The notes under the pieces were generated by a model. It was not told the origin of the DNA. It saw nothing but the letters and a program-made list of their open reading frames with translations, and ran no database searches. Shown here piece by piece: positions 17,108 through 25,761 of a DNA stretch of 44,977 nucleotides. This stretch comes from CAZFQG01 sp964520785. Its GTDB lineage: Bacteria; Planctomycetota; Planctomycetia; Pirellulales; Thermoguttaceae. Location: the NCBI GenBank assembly GCA_964520785.1, contig CAZFQG010000023.1, positions 1 through 44,977 on the forward strand, given 5' to 3'. Position 1 is the first letter of the stretch; each line of letters opens with the position of its first letter. The position numbers and the translations under genes were made by a program.

Positions 17108-19102
17108 ATGAAACCACCCTTCGACCCCTATTTGGAATGGCTCGGCATCGACGGGGAAGGAATTCCAACCCACTACGAGCTGTTCGAACTTGCGCCGAAG
17201 GAATCGGATGCGTCGGTTATTCAAAAAGGCGTGGATGCGCGCCTTGCGCAAATCAGAGCGATTCGTCCAGGAGAGCACCTCGACGTTTGGCGACAACTCG
17301 TCGCCTATCTCGAAGACGTTCGGGCCGTCCTTCTCGACCCAAAGGCGAAGGCGGACTACGATGCCGCGCTCCCGGACCCGCCGCCGGACCGATCCGGCGC
17401 CGTGGAAACACCTCAAGCCCCAACCGCGGTTCCGCCGGGCGTGACCGGTTCTCCGCTCGCCCAGCCGCGCTCTTCCGGCTCTTCCCGCCGACGGAGTAGC
17501 CTTCCCCTCGGGTCGCCGGATACCCTGCCCGTCGGAACTCCGGTCGCTCCCGGCGCCCAATTGCCTTCTCCCGAAGTTCCCTCCGGAATCCCGGTCGGAA
17601 TTCCCGTCGGCCGGCCGGTCGTCGCGGAAGAGAGCTGGGACGCCGTCGACGTCACCGCGGGTTCACCCATCGCGCGGGGCTTCTCTCCGCTAAAACCTCG
17701 GCAGCGGGGCCTTTCGAATAATCAACTCATGGTCCTCTTTATCCTGGGGATTCTCATCGCCGGCGGAATCGCCTACGGCCTGCTGAAGCTCCGCCAGCGG
17801 GAACACGAGAAGCGGATTCGCGAGAAGCCGCCGGCCGAGGCGGCCGAGGCGGTGCCCCGCCGGCGAACGCATCCTCTCAATGATGAATCGGTCGTCCCAC
17901 GAGAACGACGGACCCTCGCGCCGCTCGTCGGAAGAAAGGACACCGAGGCCGAGATGACGGACACCCGGGGGGGCGTCGAGCCGCCGCGCGCTACCGCGGC
18001 CGAAACGCCGGCCGCGGACCCGGCCCACGCGCCACAGGCACCGCCGCCGGCCGTGCGAGAACCGACCGGTTCGGGCGACCGGTTCGAATCACTCTTGAAC
18101 GAAGCGCGACTGCGGCTCGGCGAGCGGGATTTGGCCGGCGCGACCCGCGTGCTCGACGAAGCGAGGAAGCTGGCCGACGCGCCGGCTCGGACAGCCGAGT
18201 GGGATCAGGTCTGTTCGATGCGCGACCTCGTGGGGGCCTTCTGGGACGCTTTGCGGGACGAGTTGGCCCGCCGCCGGAACGAACCGATGTCGGTCGGTTT
18301 CAGCGGGGGGACGGCCCAATTCGTAGTCGTCGAGTGCGACCGGAACCGCCTCGTCATTCGCAAGGAAGGAGAGACCCTGACCTATGACGTCGGCGAAATG
18401 CCTCATAACCTGGTCCTTCTGATGGCCCGGAATCTCCTCGAACAAGACGGCGACGGCGCGGCCATGACCGGCGCGTTCATCGCGATGGAACCCGAGGGGG
18501 ACAGAACCGAAGCGAGGCGGCTTTTCGAGAAAGCGGCCCGGACGCGCCAAGACATCCACCGTGTTCTGCCGGAGCTGGACGCGCCGCGGCCGCGAGTCGC
18601 CTCGGAGACCCGTCTGCCGGTTCCCAGCGGCGAGAAGGCGCTCACGGCGGCCCAGTTGAAGGTCAAACGCGAATTCCAAGAGCTTTACGAAGGGGCGAAA
18701 AGCGGCCCCAAACAACTGGCCCTCGCGCAAACGCTGCGCGAGGCGGCCGCCTTGGAGAACTCCGAACCGAGCCGGCGTTTCGTCCTTTACGAGGAGGCCG
18801 TTCGTTTCGCCGTCGCCGCCGGCTCCTTGGAGGAGGCGTTTCGGTCGGTCGACGCCATGAGCCGCGCTTTCGCGATCGACGCCGTCGAAAAGAAGACCGC
18901 CGTCCTCTCGGCCGTCGTCCGCGGCGCCGTCGGCTCGCGCAAACACCGGGAAATCGTCCCCCTTGCCCTGGAACTCGCCAGAGAGGCCGCCGAGGCCGGG
19001 AGAGAAAACCAACTCAACCGCGTCATTGAAACCGCCAAGGAATCCGCCCGGAAAACCGGCAGCGCCACGACCATGAAGGAAGTCCTGGAATTCTCCCCTT
19101 AG
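17108..19102 (+). CDS. J-domain-like, single-pass membrane protein (planctomycete type)
   Basis: The N-terminus (YLEWLGIDGEGIPTHYELFE, then a four-helix region ending in LLDPKAKADYDAALP) matches the J-domain-like module common in planctomycete proteins; there is no clear HPD tripeptide, so DnaK stimulation is doubtful. A Pro/Gly/Val-rich low-complexity stretch follows (PVGTPVAPGAQLP ... IPVGIPVGRPVV), then one membrane helix at about residues 203-225 (LMVLFILGILIAGGIAYGLL) and a basic region. The remaining 400 residues look helical and repeat-like (EARLRLGERDLAGATRVLDE) and should be extracytoplasmic if the J-like head is cytoplasmic. The specific function is unknown. It is divergent from the alpha-2-macroglobulin gene (290-bp gap) and converges on the DUF1559 gene with 15 bp between the stops. 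Confidence 0.7.
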   Translation: MKPPFDPYLEWLGIDGEGIPTHYELFELAPKESDASVIQKGVDARLAQIRAIRPGEHLDVWRQLVAYLEDVRAVLLDPKAKADYDAALPDPPPDRSGAVETPQAPTAVPPGVTGSPLAQPRSSGSSRRRSSLPLGSPDTLPVGTPVAPGAQLPSPEVPSGIPVGIPVGRPVVAEESWDAVDVTAGSPIARGFSPLKPRQRGLSNNQLMVLFILGILIAGGIAYGLLKLRQREHEKRIREKPPAEAAEAVPRRRTHPLNDESVVPRERRTLAPLVGRKDTEAEMTDTRGGVEPPRATAAETPAADPAHAPQAPPPAVREPTGSGDRFESLLNEARLRLGERDLAGATRVLDEARKLADAPARTAEWDQVCSMRDLVGAFWDALRDELARRRNEPMSVGFSGGTAQFVVVECDRNRLVIRKEGETLTYDVGEMPHNLVLLMARNLLEQDGDGAAMTGAFIAMEPEGDRTEARRLFEKAARTRQDIHRVLPELDAPRPRVASETRLPVPSGEKALTAAQLKVKREFQELYEGAKSGPKQLALAQTLREAAALENSEPSRRFVLYEEAVRFAVAAGSLEEAFRSVDAMSRAFAIDAVEKKTAVLSAVVRGAVGSRKHREIVPLALELAREAAEAGRENQLNRVIETAKESARKTGSATTMKEVLEFSP

Positions 19103-19117
19103 CCGCGGATCGAACGG

Positions 19118-20110
19118 CTACTGGGGCATCGCGAACGATTGGCCGTCGGCGATACTCCCCATGAGTGAAAGGAGGTACGGATCGACGTCCTCGCCGATGA
19201 ACCGCGCCGAGCCGTCGGCCAGGCCGAAATGGGCGCCGCCGGGGTGGTCGCTGCCGGGAGATTCGGCGCAGTCGTTGTTCATTCCCCCCGGCAGCGAGGG
19301 GTCCGATGCGTTTCCGGCGTCCGCCACCGTGAAGAGCGTGGCGTTTCCGGCCACCACCCAACCGTCGTCGCTCCATTTGTGTGTCCGGGCAAGGCCGCTG
19401 AGATTCGGATCGGGAGGATTCCGTTGCACCTCGCCGACCATGATCGTGTAGGACGAACCGTCGGTGATTTCCGCGAGCCGCGCGCTGTGGTTCGGAAGGA
19501 ACACGCCGTGGAGTTTCCCGGCGTCGGCCCCCTCTCCCTTGAGGTAGATCTCCCGGAACAACCGGTGCGCGCACCATCCCGAGGAACTCCCCGCCGGACA
19601 TTCATTCTTGAAAGCGTTGGACCTGCCGAGACATCCACCATAGTCCGTTCCCCCCTTTCGCCAATCGAGGAACATACACCGGTCATACTTCTCACCGATC
19701 CCATTCCGCCGGCTGGGGCAGTAGAAGCCGTGGATATCCGTCTCGCCGACCGGCCGATTTCCCCGCAGGTTCGTTCCGAAGTTCCAACGGTCATAAAGGT
19801 CTTGCTGCTCCAGATACGGGAGCAGCGGAAGAAGCCAGCTCGTTCCGTACGGCCCCACTTCCGTCTCCCTTTTGATGTCGTAATCTTCCGAAACGAGCAC
19901 CGTCGTCACGATACAGCCGGCCGGGAAACGGCCTCGAGCCTGTTCGTAGTTCAACAACGCCAGGCAGATATTCTTGACGTTGTTCGTACAACTGATCCGC
20001 CGCGACGCCTCTCTCGCCGCCTGGACGGCGGGTAGGAGCAACGCGACCAGGATGCCGATGATGGCGATGACGACCAGGAGTTCAACCAAGGTAAAAGCAG
20101 AGCGACACAT
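19118..20110 (-). CDS. DUF1559 prepilin-like secreted protein
   Basis: This is a planctomycete DUF1559 protein with a type IV pilin/type II secretion pseudopilin N-terminus: RSAFTLVELLVVIAIIGIL, with the conserved Glu at +5 of the processed form. The C-terminus carries the family's HPGGAHFGLADGSARFI (H-X9-DG) signature. The frame is open to 20236, but ATG 20110 places the prepilin peptidase site four residues in, as expected, and the upstream part is not protein-like. At 330 residues it is normal for the family. These proteins occur in many copies per planctomycete genome; their exact role is not established, possibly in surface or secretion structures. It is transcribed divergently from the receiver-like gene across a 448-bp gap. 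Confidence 0.92.
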   Translation of the reverse strand: MCRSAFTLVELLVVIAIIGILVALLLPAVQAAREASRRISCTNNVKNICLALLNYEQARGRFPAGCIVTTVLVSEDYDIKRETEVGPYGTSWLLPLLPYLEQQDLYDRWNFGTNLRGNRPVGETDIHGFYCPSRRNGIGEKYDRCMFLDWRKGGTDYGGCLGRSNAFKNECPAGSSSGWCAHRLFREIYLKGEGADAGKLHGVFLPNHSARLAEITDGSSYTIMVGEVQRNPPDPNLSGLARTHKWSDDGWVVAGNATLFTVADAGNASDPSLPGGMNNDCAESPGSDHPGGAHFGLADGSARFIGEDVDPYLLSLMGSIADGQSFAMPQ

Positions 20111-20558
20111 GGGAACGTTTCCGTTAATGACAATGGTGCGTGAGCGTTCGGAACCTTTGCCGGAAAAGAGGGGGGTATCGTCAACCTCGTATTCCAAGCG
20201 AGAACAGAAACCCGCCCCGGCGGAGTGCGAGACCAACTAGCTAGTCAGTCTAACCCCCAAGAGTTAGATCTCTGTCAACCGTTCATTATATGGTTTCTCG
20301 TCTGCAATGGAAGTCCCCGGTCGCCTTTGAGCGAGAGACCGCGTGTCAATGGTTTTTTCCTTCTTACCCTTCAGGAAAGGGGTAAATGTCAGGTAAAGTG
20401 CGTTTTTTACTTTCTTTTTCGACTGCCGAAAACTCCCTTTGACACGCATGTCGGAAATCGGTATCTTCCCTCCCCCTGCCTGAATTTGCCGGACGCAACG
20501 CGAAGTCCCAAGTCCCACCTTTTTGTGTCTTTTCTCTCTGCCGCGGAGGAGAAGCCTC
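20111..20558. other. Divergent intergenic region, AT-richer than surroundings
   Basis: This 448-bp gap between the divergent DUF1559 and receiver-like genes is visibly richer in A and T than the coding DNA. It contains the sigma70-like promoter listed separately. Homopolymeric TTTTTT runs at about 20353 and 20403 lie upstream of that promoter. I see no convincing gene; the short frames crossing it have no family features. Confidence 0.5.
20439..20467 (+). promoter_or_regulatory. Sigma70-type promoter for the receiver-like gene
   Basis: A perfect -35 TTGACA at 20439-20444 is separated by exactly 17 bp from TATCTT at 20462-20467 (4 of 6 matches to TATAAT). Transcription would start near 20474, giving an approximately 85-nt leader before the ATG at 20559, which has GGAGGAG at 20545-20551. 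Confidence 0.55.
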
Positions 20559-20972
20559 ATGTCGAACCAGTCCACCGTCCTTATCATCGATTCGTCGGAC
20601 GAAACGCGTGAAGTGCTGAAGACGGCACTGGAATACCGCGGGTATTCCACCCGGGCCGCGTCCAGGGCCGCCCTGGGTCTTGAGGTCGCGCGGCAAGTGA
20701 GTCCGGCGATCATCGTCTTGTCGCTGGAGGCGCCCGATTCGTCGGACGCGGCCGTTTCGAGCGGATTTCGCGATCATGCAAGCACCCAAAAAGCTTCTCT
20801 AGTCGTTATCGGCTCCGCGAAACGCGACGCCAAGGTCTTCCCCCAAGCCGAATTCGTGTCTGCGCCCTACCATTTCGGACCTCTGATCCGTAGAATCGAA
20901 GAGTTGTCGCGTGCCCGGGCCGCGGGTCCCGCGGACCTCGACGTAAAGCGGTCCGCGCCCCGTGCCGCGTGA
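20559..20972 (+). CDS. Degenerate receiver-domain protein (pseudo-receiver)
   Basis: This is a 137-residue stand-alone CheY-like fold in which the phosphorylation site is lost. The beta1 acidic patch survives (VLIIDSSDETREVL), but the position of the phospho-acceptor Asp is Ser in IIVLSLEAP, the switch Thr is Ser in VVIGSAK, and the conserved Lys of KPY is Ala in FVSAPYHFGPL. The alpha/beta pattern and length are otherwise typical. It therefore probably signals by protein contact rather than phosphotransfer (inference). The start at ATG 20559 is fixed by GGAGGAG at 20545-20551. The FHA-GAF kinase gene begins 132 bp downstream on the same strand, so a functional link is likely. Confidence 0.8.
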   Translation: MSNQSTVLIIDSSDETREVLKTALEYRGYSTRAASRAALGLEVARQVSPAIIVLSLEAPDSSDAAVSSGFRDHASTQKASLVVIGSAKRDAKVFPQAEFVSAPYHFGPLIRRIEELSRARAAGPADLDVKRSAPRAA

Positions 20973-21104
20973 CGCGCGTTTCACGGCGTTCGCCGCGGCT
21001 TCTCCCCATTGCCGGTGTTTACCGGTCCGGGCGCATTCGATTTCCCGATTTTGCCTCGAGCCGCGCGGAGCCTGCCGTCCGTCGGTTTGCCGGGAGCTTT
21101 CCTC

Positions 21105-22793
21105 GTGCCCTCCTTATTCGTCATCCGCGGAAACGACCAGGGTTCTCGATTCGAACTCAAGGATACAGCCGTGCGCCTCGGCCGCGACACGTCCAATCAC
21201 GTCGAGATTCACGATACGGAGGTATCGCGACGGCACGCGGAACTCCGACTCGAAGACGGGGAATACCGAGTCGTCGACTTGAACAGCTCCAACGGCACGT
21301 TCGTCAACGGCCGCCGGGTAACCACTTCTCTACTGGGTAGTGGAGACCAGCTCCAGGTGGGCGGAACGCTCCTGCTTTATACCGGGCGCGGAAGCGAGGA
21401 ATCGGCCGAGGAACTCAACAGGGCGATCGAAATCGGTGGAACCCGCCGGGAGGACGATCGGTCGCGGATCGTCCGGGCGATCAGCCAGGAGGACGGGAGC
21501 CGCGTCTTCCAGTTGGGAGCCGCGGAGGATACGAATCCGTGGCTGGCCAGGGCGAGGAGTAACTTGCAGGTAATGTATCGAACCGCTCTGGCGGTCAGCC
21601 ATACGCTCGATATCGACCGGCTGCTTCGGCGCATCATGGAGTTGATCTTCGAGTGGGTGGAGGCCGACCGCGGCTGCGTCATGCTGGTGGAGCAGCCCGG
21701 CGCCGCGTTGCGGCCGAAGGTCCGGCGCACGCGTTCGGCGTCGGCGTCGGACGAAAAGATCACCATTAGCAAGACGATTCTCGATTATGTCATGGAGAAG
21801 AACCAGGGCGTGTTGACCAGCGACGCCCGGGAAGACGCGCGATGGGACTCCACGGCGAGCATCCTTCAGGCCGGAGTCCGCGAGGCGATCTGCGTTCCGA
21901 TGCAAGGCCGATACGACGTGGTGGGGGTCATTTACATCGACACGCTGACCTCCCCCAGGGAAATCATCCGTCAGCGCGCCTCCAAGTTCAACGAAGACCA
22001 TCTCAAATTGATGATCGCCATCGCGCACCAGGCGGCGTTGGCGGTCGAAGATACGAGGTACTATTCGGCGATGGTCCAGGCGGAACGCCTCGCCGCGATC
22101 GGACAGACCGTCGCCACCCTCTCGCACCACATCAAGAACATCCTGCAGGGTATCCGCGGAGGGAGCTACCTGATCGACATGGGGCTTTCCGAAAACGACC
22201 CCTCGATTACGCGGCGCGGGTGGAAGATCGTCGAAAAGAACCAAGGGAAAATATCCAACCTCGTCATGGACATGCTCACGTTCAGCAAGGAGCGGGAGCC
22301 GGATCTTGCGCCCGCCTCCTTGAACGAGACGGTCGGCGACGTCGTCGAGTTGATGCTTTCCCGCGCGGACGAAATGGGCGTGGTATTGCATTGGACTCCG
22401 GACGAACGAGTCCCCTCGCTCATCTTCGACGCCGAGGCGATCCACCGAGCCGTGCTCAACGTGGCTACCAACGCGATCGACGCGGCGGCCGAAAAAGGAG
22501 AACAAGCAGAGGTGCGAATCGCCACTCATTTCGAGGAAGAGAACCTCGCGACGATCACGATCGAAGACACAGGGTCCGGCATTCCGCAAGATCAAATGGA
22601 CGATTTGTTCAGTCCGTTCGTCTCGTCGAAGGGAGGCCGCGGAACGGGGCTCGGGTTGCCGGTCAGCCAAAAGATCATCGCCGAGCATGGCGGCACGATC
22701 AAAGTCGTGAATCTCCCGGCCGGAGGGGCCCGGTTCACGTTGGAAATTCCCGCCGTTTATCCCGAAGAGGACGGAGAAACCCACCTCAAGTAA
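21105..22793 (+). CDS. FHA-GAF-histidine kinase, cytoplasmic
   Basis: This is a soluble kinase of unusual architecture. Residues about 1-90 form an FHA domain (LGRDTSNHVEIHD, VSRRHAEL, LNSSNGTFVNGRR), which binds phosphothreonine peptides. About 150-325 is a GAF domain (MYRTALAVSHTLDIDRLL ... ICVPMQGRYDVVGVIYID). The phospho-accepting His is in TLSHHIKNILQGI, and the ATPase boxes are NVATNAIDAAAEKGE, DTGSGIP and GTGLGLPVSQKI, so catalysis should be intact. No membrane helix is seen. GTG 21105 is chosen because it follows GGGAG with good spacing and opens the FHA fold; the frame extends upstream to a TTG at 21009 without recognisable sequence. FHA input suggests crosstalk with Ser/Thr kinases, which planctomycetes have in number. 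Confidence 0.93.
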   Translation: MPSLFVIRGNDQGSRFELKDTAVRLGRDTSNHVEIHDTEVSRRHAELRLEDGEYRVVDLNSSNGTFVNGRRVTTSLLGSGDQLQVGGTLLLYTGRGSEESAEELNRAIEIGGTRREDDRSRIVRAISQEDGSRVFQLGAAEDTNPWLARARSNLQVMYRTALAVSHTLDIDRLLRRIMELIFEWVEADRGCVMLVEQPGAALRPKVRRTRSASASDEKITISKTILDYVMEKNQGVLTSDAREDARWDSTASILQAGVREAICVPMQGRYDVVGVIYIDTLTSPREIIRQRASKFNEDHLKLMIAIAHQAALAVEDTRYYSAMVQAERLAAIGQTVATLSHHIKNILQGIRGGSYLIDMGLSENDPSITRRGWKIVEKNQGKISNLVMDMLTFSKEREPDLAPASLNETVGDVVELMLSRADEMGVVLHWTPDERVPSLIFDAEAIHRAVLNVATNAIDAAAEKGEQAEVRIATHFEEENLATITIEDTGSGIPQDQMDDLFSPFVSSKGGRGTGLGLPVSQKIIAEHGGTIKVVNLPAGGARFTLEIPAVYPEEDGETHLK

Positions 22794-22938
22794 CGTCACC
22801 GGTCCGATGCCGGGTCACCGCTCGTTCACCAATCCCGAGCCAACGTGAAACCCGGTGCCGCGATATCGAGTTCTCGCGCGCCATGCCCTTCGGCAAGTGG
22901 ACGATTCGGTTTCTCGACGCGCGATGCGCTCCGCGGGG

Positions 22939-23652
22939 CTATTGTCCGGAGGGTAGTGGATACACCTGCGAGCCGCCCGTGCCGTCCGTCATCGGGTAAT
23001 CCGGATACTCCGCGGGCGCGGGGTACGGTGAATAGGTCGGTGGCAGGGGCCCGGTGTCGCCGTGTGCCGGGCCGCCATAGGGGGATGGATAGTCCGGAGC
23101 CCACGAAGGAACCGGCCCCGGCGCGCCCCCACCGGAAGGAGCGAGAACCGGTGGGGGGTTCCCCATGTGGTCGACGTACATCTGGTTTCGAAGCTGTTCG
23201 GCACGCGCGAGCAATTCCTCCGGAGGACACACCGTTTGCGGTCGGAGCTGATAGGTAAGCGTCCGCCGGTCGCGGATTTCTCCGGGGACGAGATTCTCGG
23301 CTACGAAGTCCAACGGCGGAATTTGATACCAAGGAGCGGGAATCTTTTCCATCACGGTGAGCGTTTCGAATCCATCCTTGACGAGGCGAATCTTTCGCGT
23401 GCCGTAGTACGTGAAATTCACGGAGACCGGAGTCAGGCCGATTTCGTAATCGTCCACGTAAACCAACGCTCCAGGAGGATTGCTTCGAATCGTCATGCGT
23501 CGCTGAACGCAACCGCAAACCATGGGAAAGAACAACGCGATCATACCCAAAGCCAGGAGTCCGCGCGGAACCCGCCGGTCCGCGGCGGCCCGAGTGGCCG
23601 ATCCGGTGGAACGGTCAAAAGGGATAAGTTCGATTGGAGTGGAGTCCGTCAT
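22939..23652 (-). CDS. PEGA-domain lipoprotein with proline-rich tail
   Basis: This is a predicted lipoprotein: a hydrophobic segment LLALGMIALFFPMVCGC ends in a lipobox-like VCGC. A PEGA domain follows directly (TIRSNPPGALVYVDDYEIGL, then TPVSVNFTYYGTRKIRLVKD), a surface-associated beta domain often found beside cell-envelope functions. The C-terminal 80 residues are rich in Pro, Gly, Tyr and Ser (PSPYGGPAHGDTGPLPPTYS). ATG 23652 is chosen because it puts a short n-region before the signal; the frame continues upstream to 23817 through a less convincing segment. The 286-bp region beyond the start is shared with the divergent HIT gene. Confidence 0.8.
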   Translation of the reverse strand: MTDSTPIELIPFDRSTGSATRAAADRRVPRGLLALGMIALFFPMVCGCVQRRMTIRSNPPGALVYVDDYEIGLTPVSVNFTYYGTRKIRLVKDGFETLTVMEKIPAPWYQIPPLDFVAENLVPGEIRDRRTLTYQLRPQTVCPPEELLARAEQLRNQMYVDHMGNPPPVLAPSGGGAPGPVPSWAPDYPSPYGGPAHGDTGPLPPTYSPYPAPAEYPDYPMTDGTGGSQVYPLPSGQ

Positions 23653-23855
23653 GGTCTCGGAATCAAACCGAAGGATGCCAAGCCTGGGAATCCCAAGGGA
23701 GTCCGGCAGGTATGTTTCCAGGGCGAGGGAGTATAGCGAGAGTTCGAAAGCGAATCCAGGTCGGAATCCCACGAAAACGAGTTTCTGGTTTCCAAAGCTA
23801 CCAATAAAATGGGGCAACTTTATACCCCGCGAAATAAGTATGATAAAATGGCATC

Positions 23856-23884
23856 TTGCTTCAGATCGCGGAATTGCCTAAATT
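23856..23884 (+). promoter_or_regulatory. Candidate promoter for the HIT/PIN-TRAM operon
   Basis: TTGCTT (23856-23861), a 17-bp spacer and TAAATT (23879-23884) resemble a sigma70-type promoter in a locally AT-rich stretch just before the HIT gene. Another TATGAT hexamer lies at about 23839 without a good -35. The leader would be about 48 nt. Confidence 0.35.
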
Positions 23885-23938
23885 AGTAACTCAGGCACAG
23901 TTCAAATTTTCTCTGTTTTTGATATTTGAGGCTAACTG

Positions 23939-24472
23939 ATGGCGAACGAGTACCTTTGGGCACCTTGGAGAATGGCCTTCATCCATGGAGAAGATTTTCC
24001 GGAGGTCCCCGAGGAGTCGCTTTCCCTGCTGCCGGGAGCCGACCCGAACTGCTTTTTTTGTCAGGCGGTCGTATCGGACTTCAAGAGAGAAAGACTCGTG
24101 ATTCACCGGAATCATTCCACCATCGCCGTTCTCAACCGCTATCCTTATAATAACGGCCACCTCATGGTGGCACCGCGGCGGCACGTCGGGAGACTTGCCG
24201 ATTTGACGTCCGAGGAACGCGCAGACCAGATCTCGTTGGTTACCCGTTTGATCGAGGTTCTCGAAACGACGATGGAGCCCCATGGCTTCAATGTCGGCGC
24301 GAATCTCGGCCGGGTTGCCGGCGCCGGGGTTCCGGGGCACCTCCATTGGCATATCGTTCCACGATGGAACGGTGACACGAATTTCATGCCGGTCCTGGCC
24401 GACACGAAGGTCATCCCACAATCGCTGGAGGCCTTATGGGAGCTGATGGTCCGGGCACTGGACGAGAATTGA
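23939..24472 (+). CDS. HIT-family nucleotide hydrolase/transferase (Ap4A phosphorylase-like)
   Basis: This histidine-triad protein acts on nucleoside phosphoramidates or dinucleoside polyphosphates. The catalytic triad is H134-L-H136-W-H138 (GHLHWHIVPRW). The upstream half has the usual RYPYNNGHLMVAPRRHV. Cys38 and Cys41 (NCFFC) form half of the zinc site seen in Ap4A phosphorylase-like HIT proteins. The N-terminal APWRMAF motif is typical of the subgroup in actinobacteria and planctomycetes. The ATG has GAGG at 23928-23931. The 177-residue length is standard. The next gene's ATG lies 24 bp after the stop, so the two form an operon. Confidence 0.93.
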   Translation: MANEYLWAPWRMAFIHGEDFPEVPEESLSLLPGADPNCFFCQAVVSDFKRERLVIHRNHSTIAVLNRYPYNNGHLMVAPRRHVGRLADLTSEERADQISLVTRLIEVLETTMEPHGFNVGANLGRVAGAGVPGHLHWHIVPRWNGDTNFMPVLADTKVIPQSLEALWELMVRALDEN

Positions 24473-24495
24473 TCTCCCACGGGATACCTAATATC

Positions 24496-25632
24496 ATGGG
24501 CCTACTGATTCTGCGTTTTCTTTTTCTGCTGGTTGCTTTGGGTCTGGGAGTCAGTCTTCTCGCTCCCGAACTGAAGCTCATTCCGGCCGATGCGCCCTGG
24601 TACTACTGGTGGGGTTCGATCTTCGGGTGCGTCTTGCTCGCCATCCTCACGATTATCGCGGACGTAGCGATTCGCACGAAGCAACTCAAGGTGATCTCTT
24701 CGGTCTATTTCGGGCTGATCGTCGGCCTGCTTCTGGCATACGTGATTGGTATCGCGTTTCAGCCGTTTCTCGCGTATGTCGTCGGTATCGTCTACGAATC
24801 GAATACGGCCGAGGAGATCAAAGTGATTCGAGAATCGGTCCGCCAGGCCTTCAATTCCGTAATGGCGGCGATCATTTGCTACGTCTGCATCAGCCTCCTG
24901 ATGCAGACTCGCGATGACTTCCGGTTTGTCATTCCGTACGTCGAGTTCACGAAGGACGTCAAGGGCAACCGGCCGTACGTTCTGGACACGAGCGTGATCA
25001 TCGACGGGCGGATCGCCGACGTCATCGAGGCGAAGATATTCCTCGACAGCCAACTCATCATGCCGGAATTCGTCATCAGCGAACTCCAGAGCATCGCCGA
25101 CAGTTCCGACCGCCTCAAACGTTCCCGGGGCCGCCGCGGGCTCGATATCTTGAAGCGTTTGAAGACGAATCCCGAAGTCGATTTGAAGATACTCGACCGC
25201 GATCCGCCGGAAGTGGCCGGACAACCCGCCGAATTGAAACTAATCGTCCTCGCGAAGCACTTCAACGCCAAGCTCATCACCAATGACTACAGCCTGAATA
25301 AGATCGCCGAGGTTCAGAGCGTCGGGGTCGTGAACCTCAACGACGTTGCCAATGCGCTCAAGCCGGTATTCCTTCCGGGAGAACATATCACGCTGCGGAT
25401 CGTCCGGCCCGGGGAAGAAGCGGGACAGGGAGTCGGGTATTTGGACGACGGAACGATGGTCGTGGTCGAGGGAGGGCGCATTCATCTGAACAAGGACGTG
25501 TCCGTATCGGTGACGAGCGTCTTGCAGACCAGCGCCGGGAGAATGGTGTTCGGCCGCGTGGAAGGGCTGAAGAACAACCACGTCGGCGGCGGGGAGAACG
25601 GCTCCACGGCCGGTGGCGAGAAGGCGGGATGA
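24496..25632 (+). CDS. Membrane PIN-TRAM domain protein (YacL-like)
   Basis: An N-terminal block of four membrane helices (about residues 4-23, 40-56, 68-98 and 119-137) is followed by a PIN-fold ribonuclease domain and a TRAM RNA-binding domain. The PIN start is YVLDTSVIIDGR with the catalytic Asp at 164, then MPEFVISELQSIAD and, later, KLITNDYSLNKIA. TRAM spans LRIVRPGEEAGQGVGYLDDG to the end, with MVVVEGGR. This is the YacL/PilT-like architecture of many Gram-positive and planctomycete genomes, probably RNA processing at the membrane. ATG 24496 is preferred to the upstream frame start at 24436 inside the HIT gene. The last residues (GGGENGSTAGGEKAG) are flexible. A terminator hairpin follows within 20 bp. 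Confidence 0.9.
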   Translation: MGLLILRFLFLLVALGLGVSLLAPELKLIPADAPWYYWWGSIFGCVLLAILTIIADVAIRTKQLKVISSVYFGLIVGLLLAYVIGIAFQPFLAYVVGIVYESNTAEEIKVIRESVRQAFNSVMAAIICYVCISLLMQTRDDFRFVIPYVEFTKDVKGNRPYVLDTSVIIDGRIADVIEAKIFLDSQLIMPEFVISELQSIADSSDRLKRSRGRRGLDILKRLKTNPEVDLKILDRDPPEVAGQPAELKLIVLAKHFNAKLITNDYSLNKIAEVQSVGVVNLNDVANALKPVFLPGEHITLRIVRPGEEAGQGVGYLDDGTMVVVEGGRIHLNKDVSVSVTSVLQTSAGRMVFGRVEGLKNNHVGGGENGSTAGGEKAG

Positions 25633-25648
25633 CCAGGCGCAAAAAGAC

Positions 25649-25679
25649 GGCCGGCGGTTCGCGGCCGAAACCGCCGGCC
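25649..25679 (-). terminator. Strong hairpin terminator between convergent genes
   Basis: A perfect 11-bp stem, GGCCGGCGGTT at 25649-25659 with AACCGCCGGCC at 25669-25679, encloses a 9-nt loop. Five A residues at 25641-25645 become a U-tract after the hairpin on the minus strand, so it best fits termination of the oxidoreductase transcript; the hairpin could also stop readthrough from the PIN-TRAM gene. Confidence 0.75.
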
Positions 25680-25761
25680 TGTCCATGAATTCCACGTGCG
25701 ACCGGGGAAAACGCGCCAAAGCGCCGCGCGTCTCACCGGCCTAAACGGTCTTTCGGCAACG

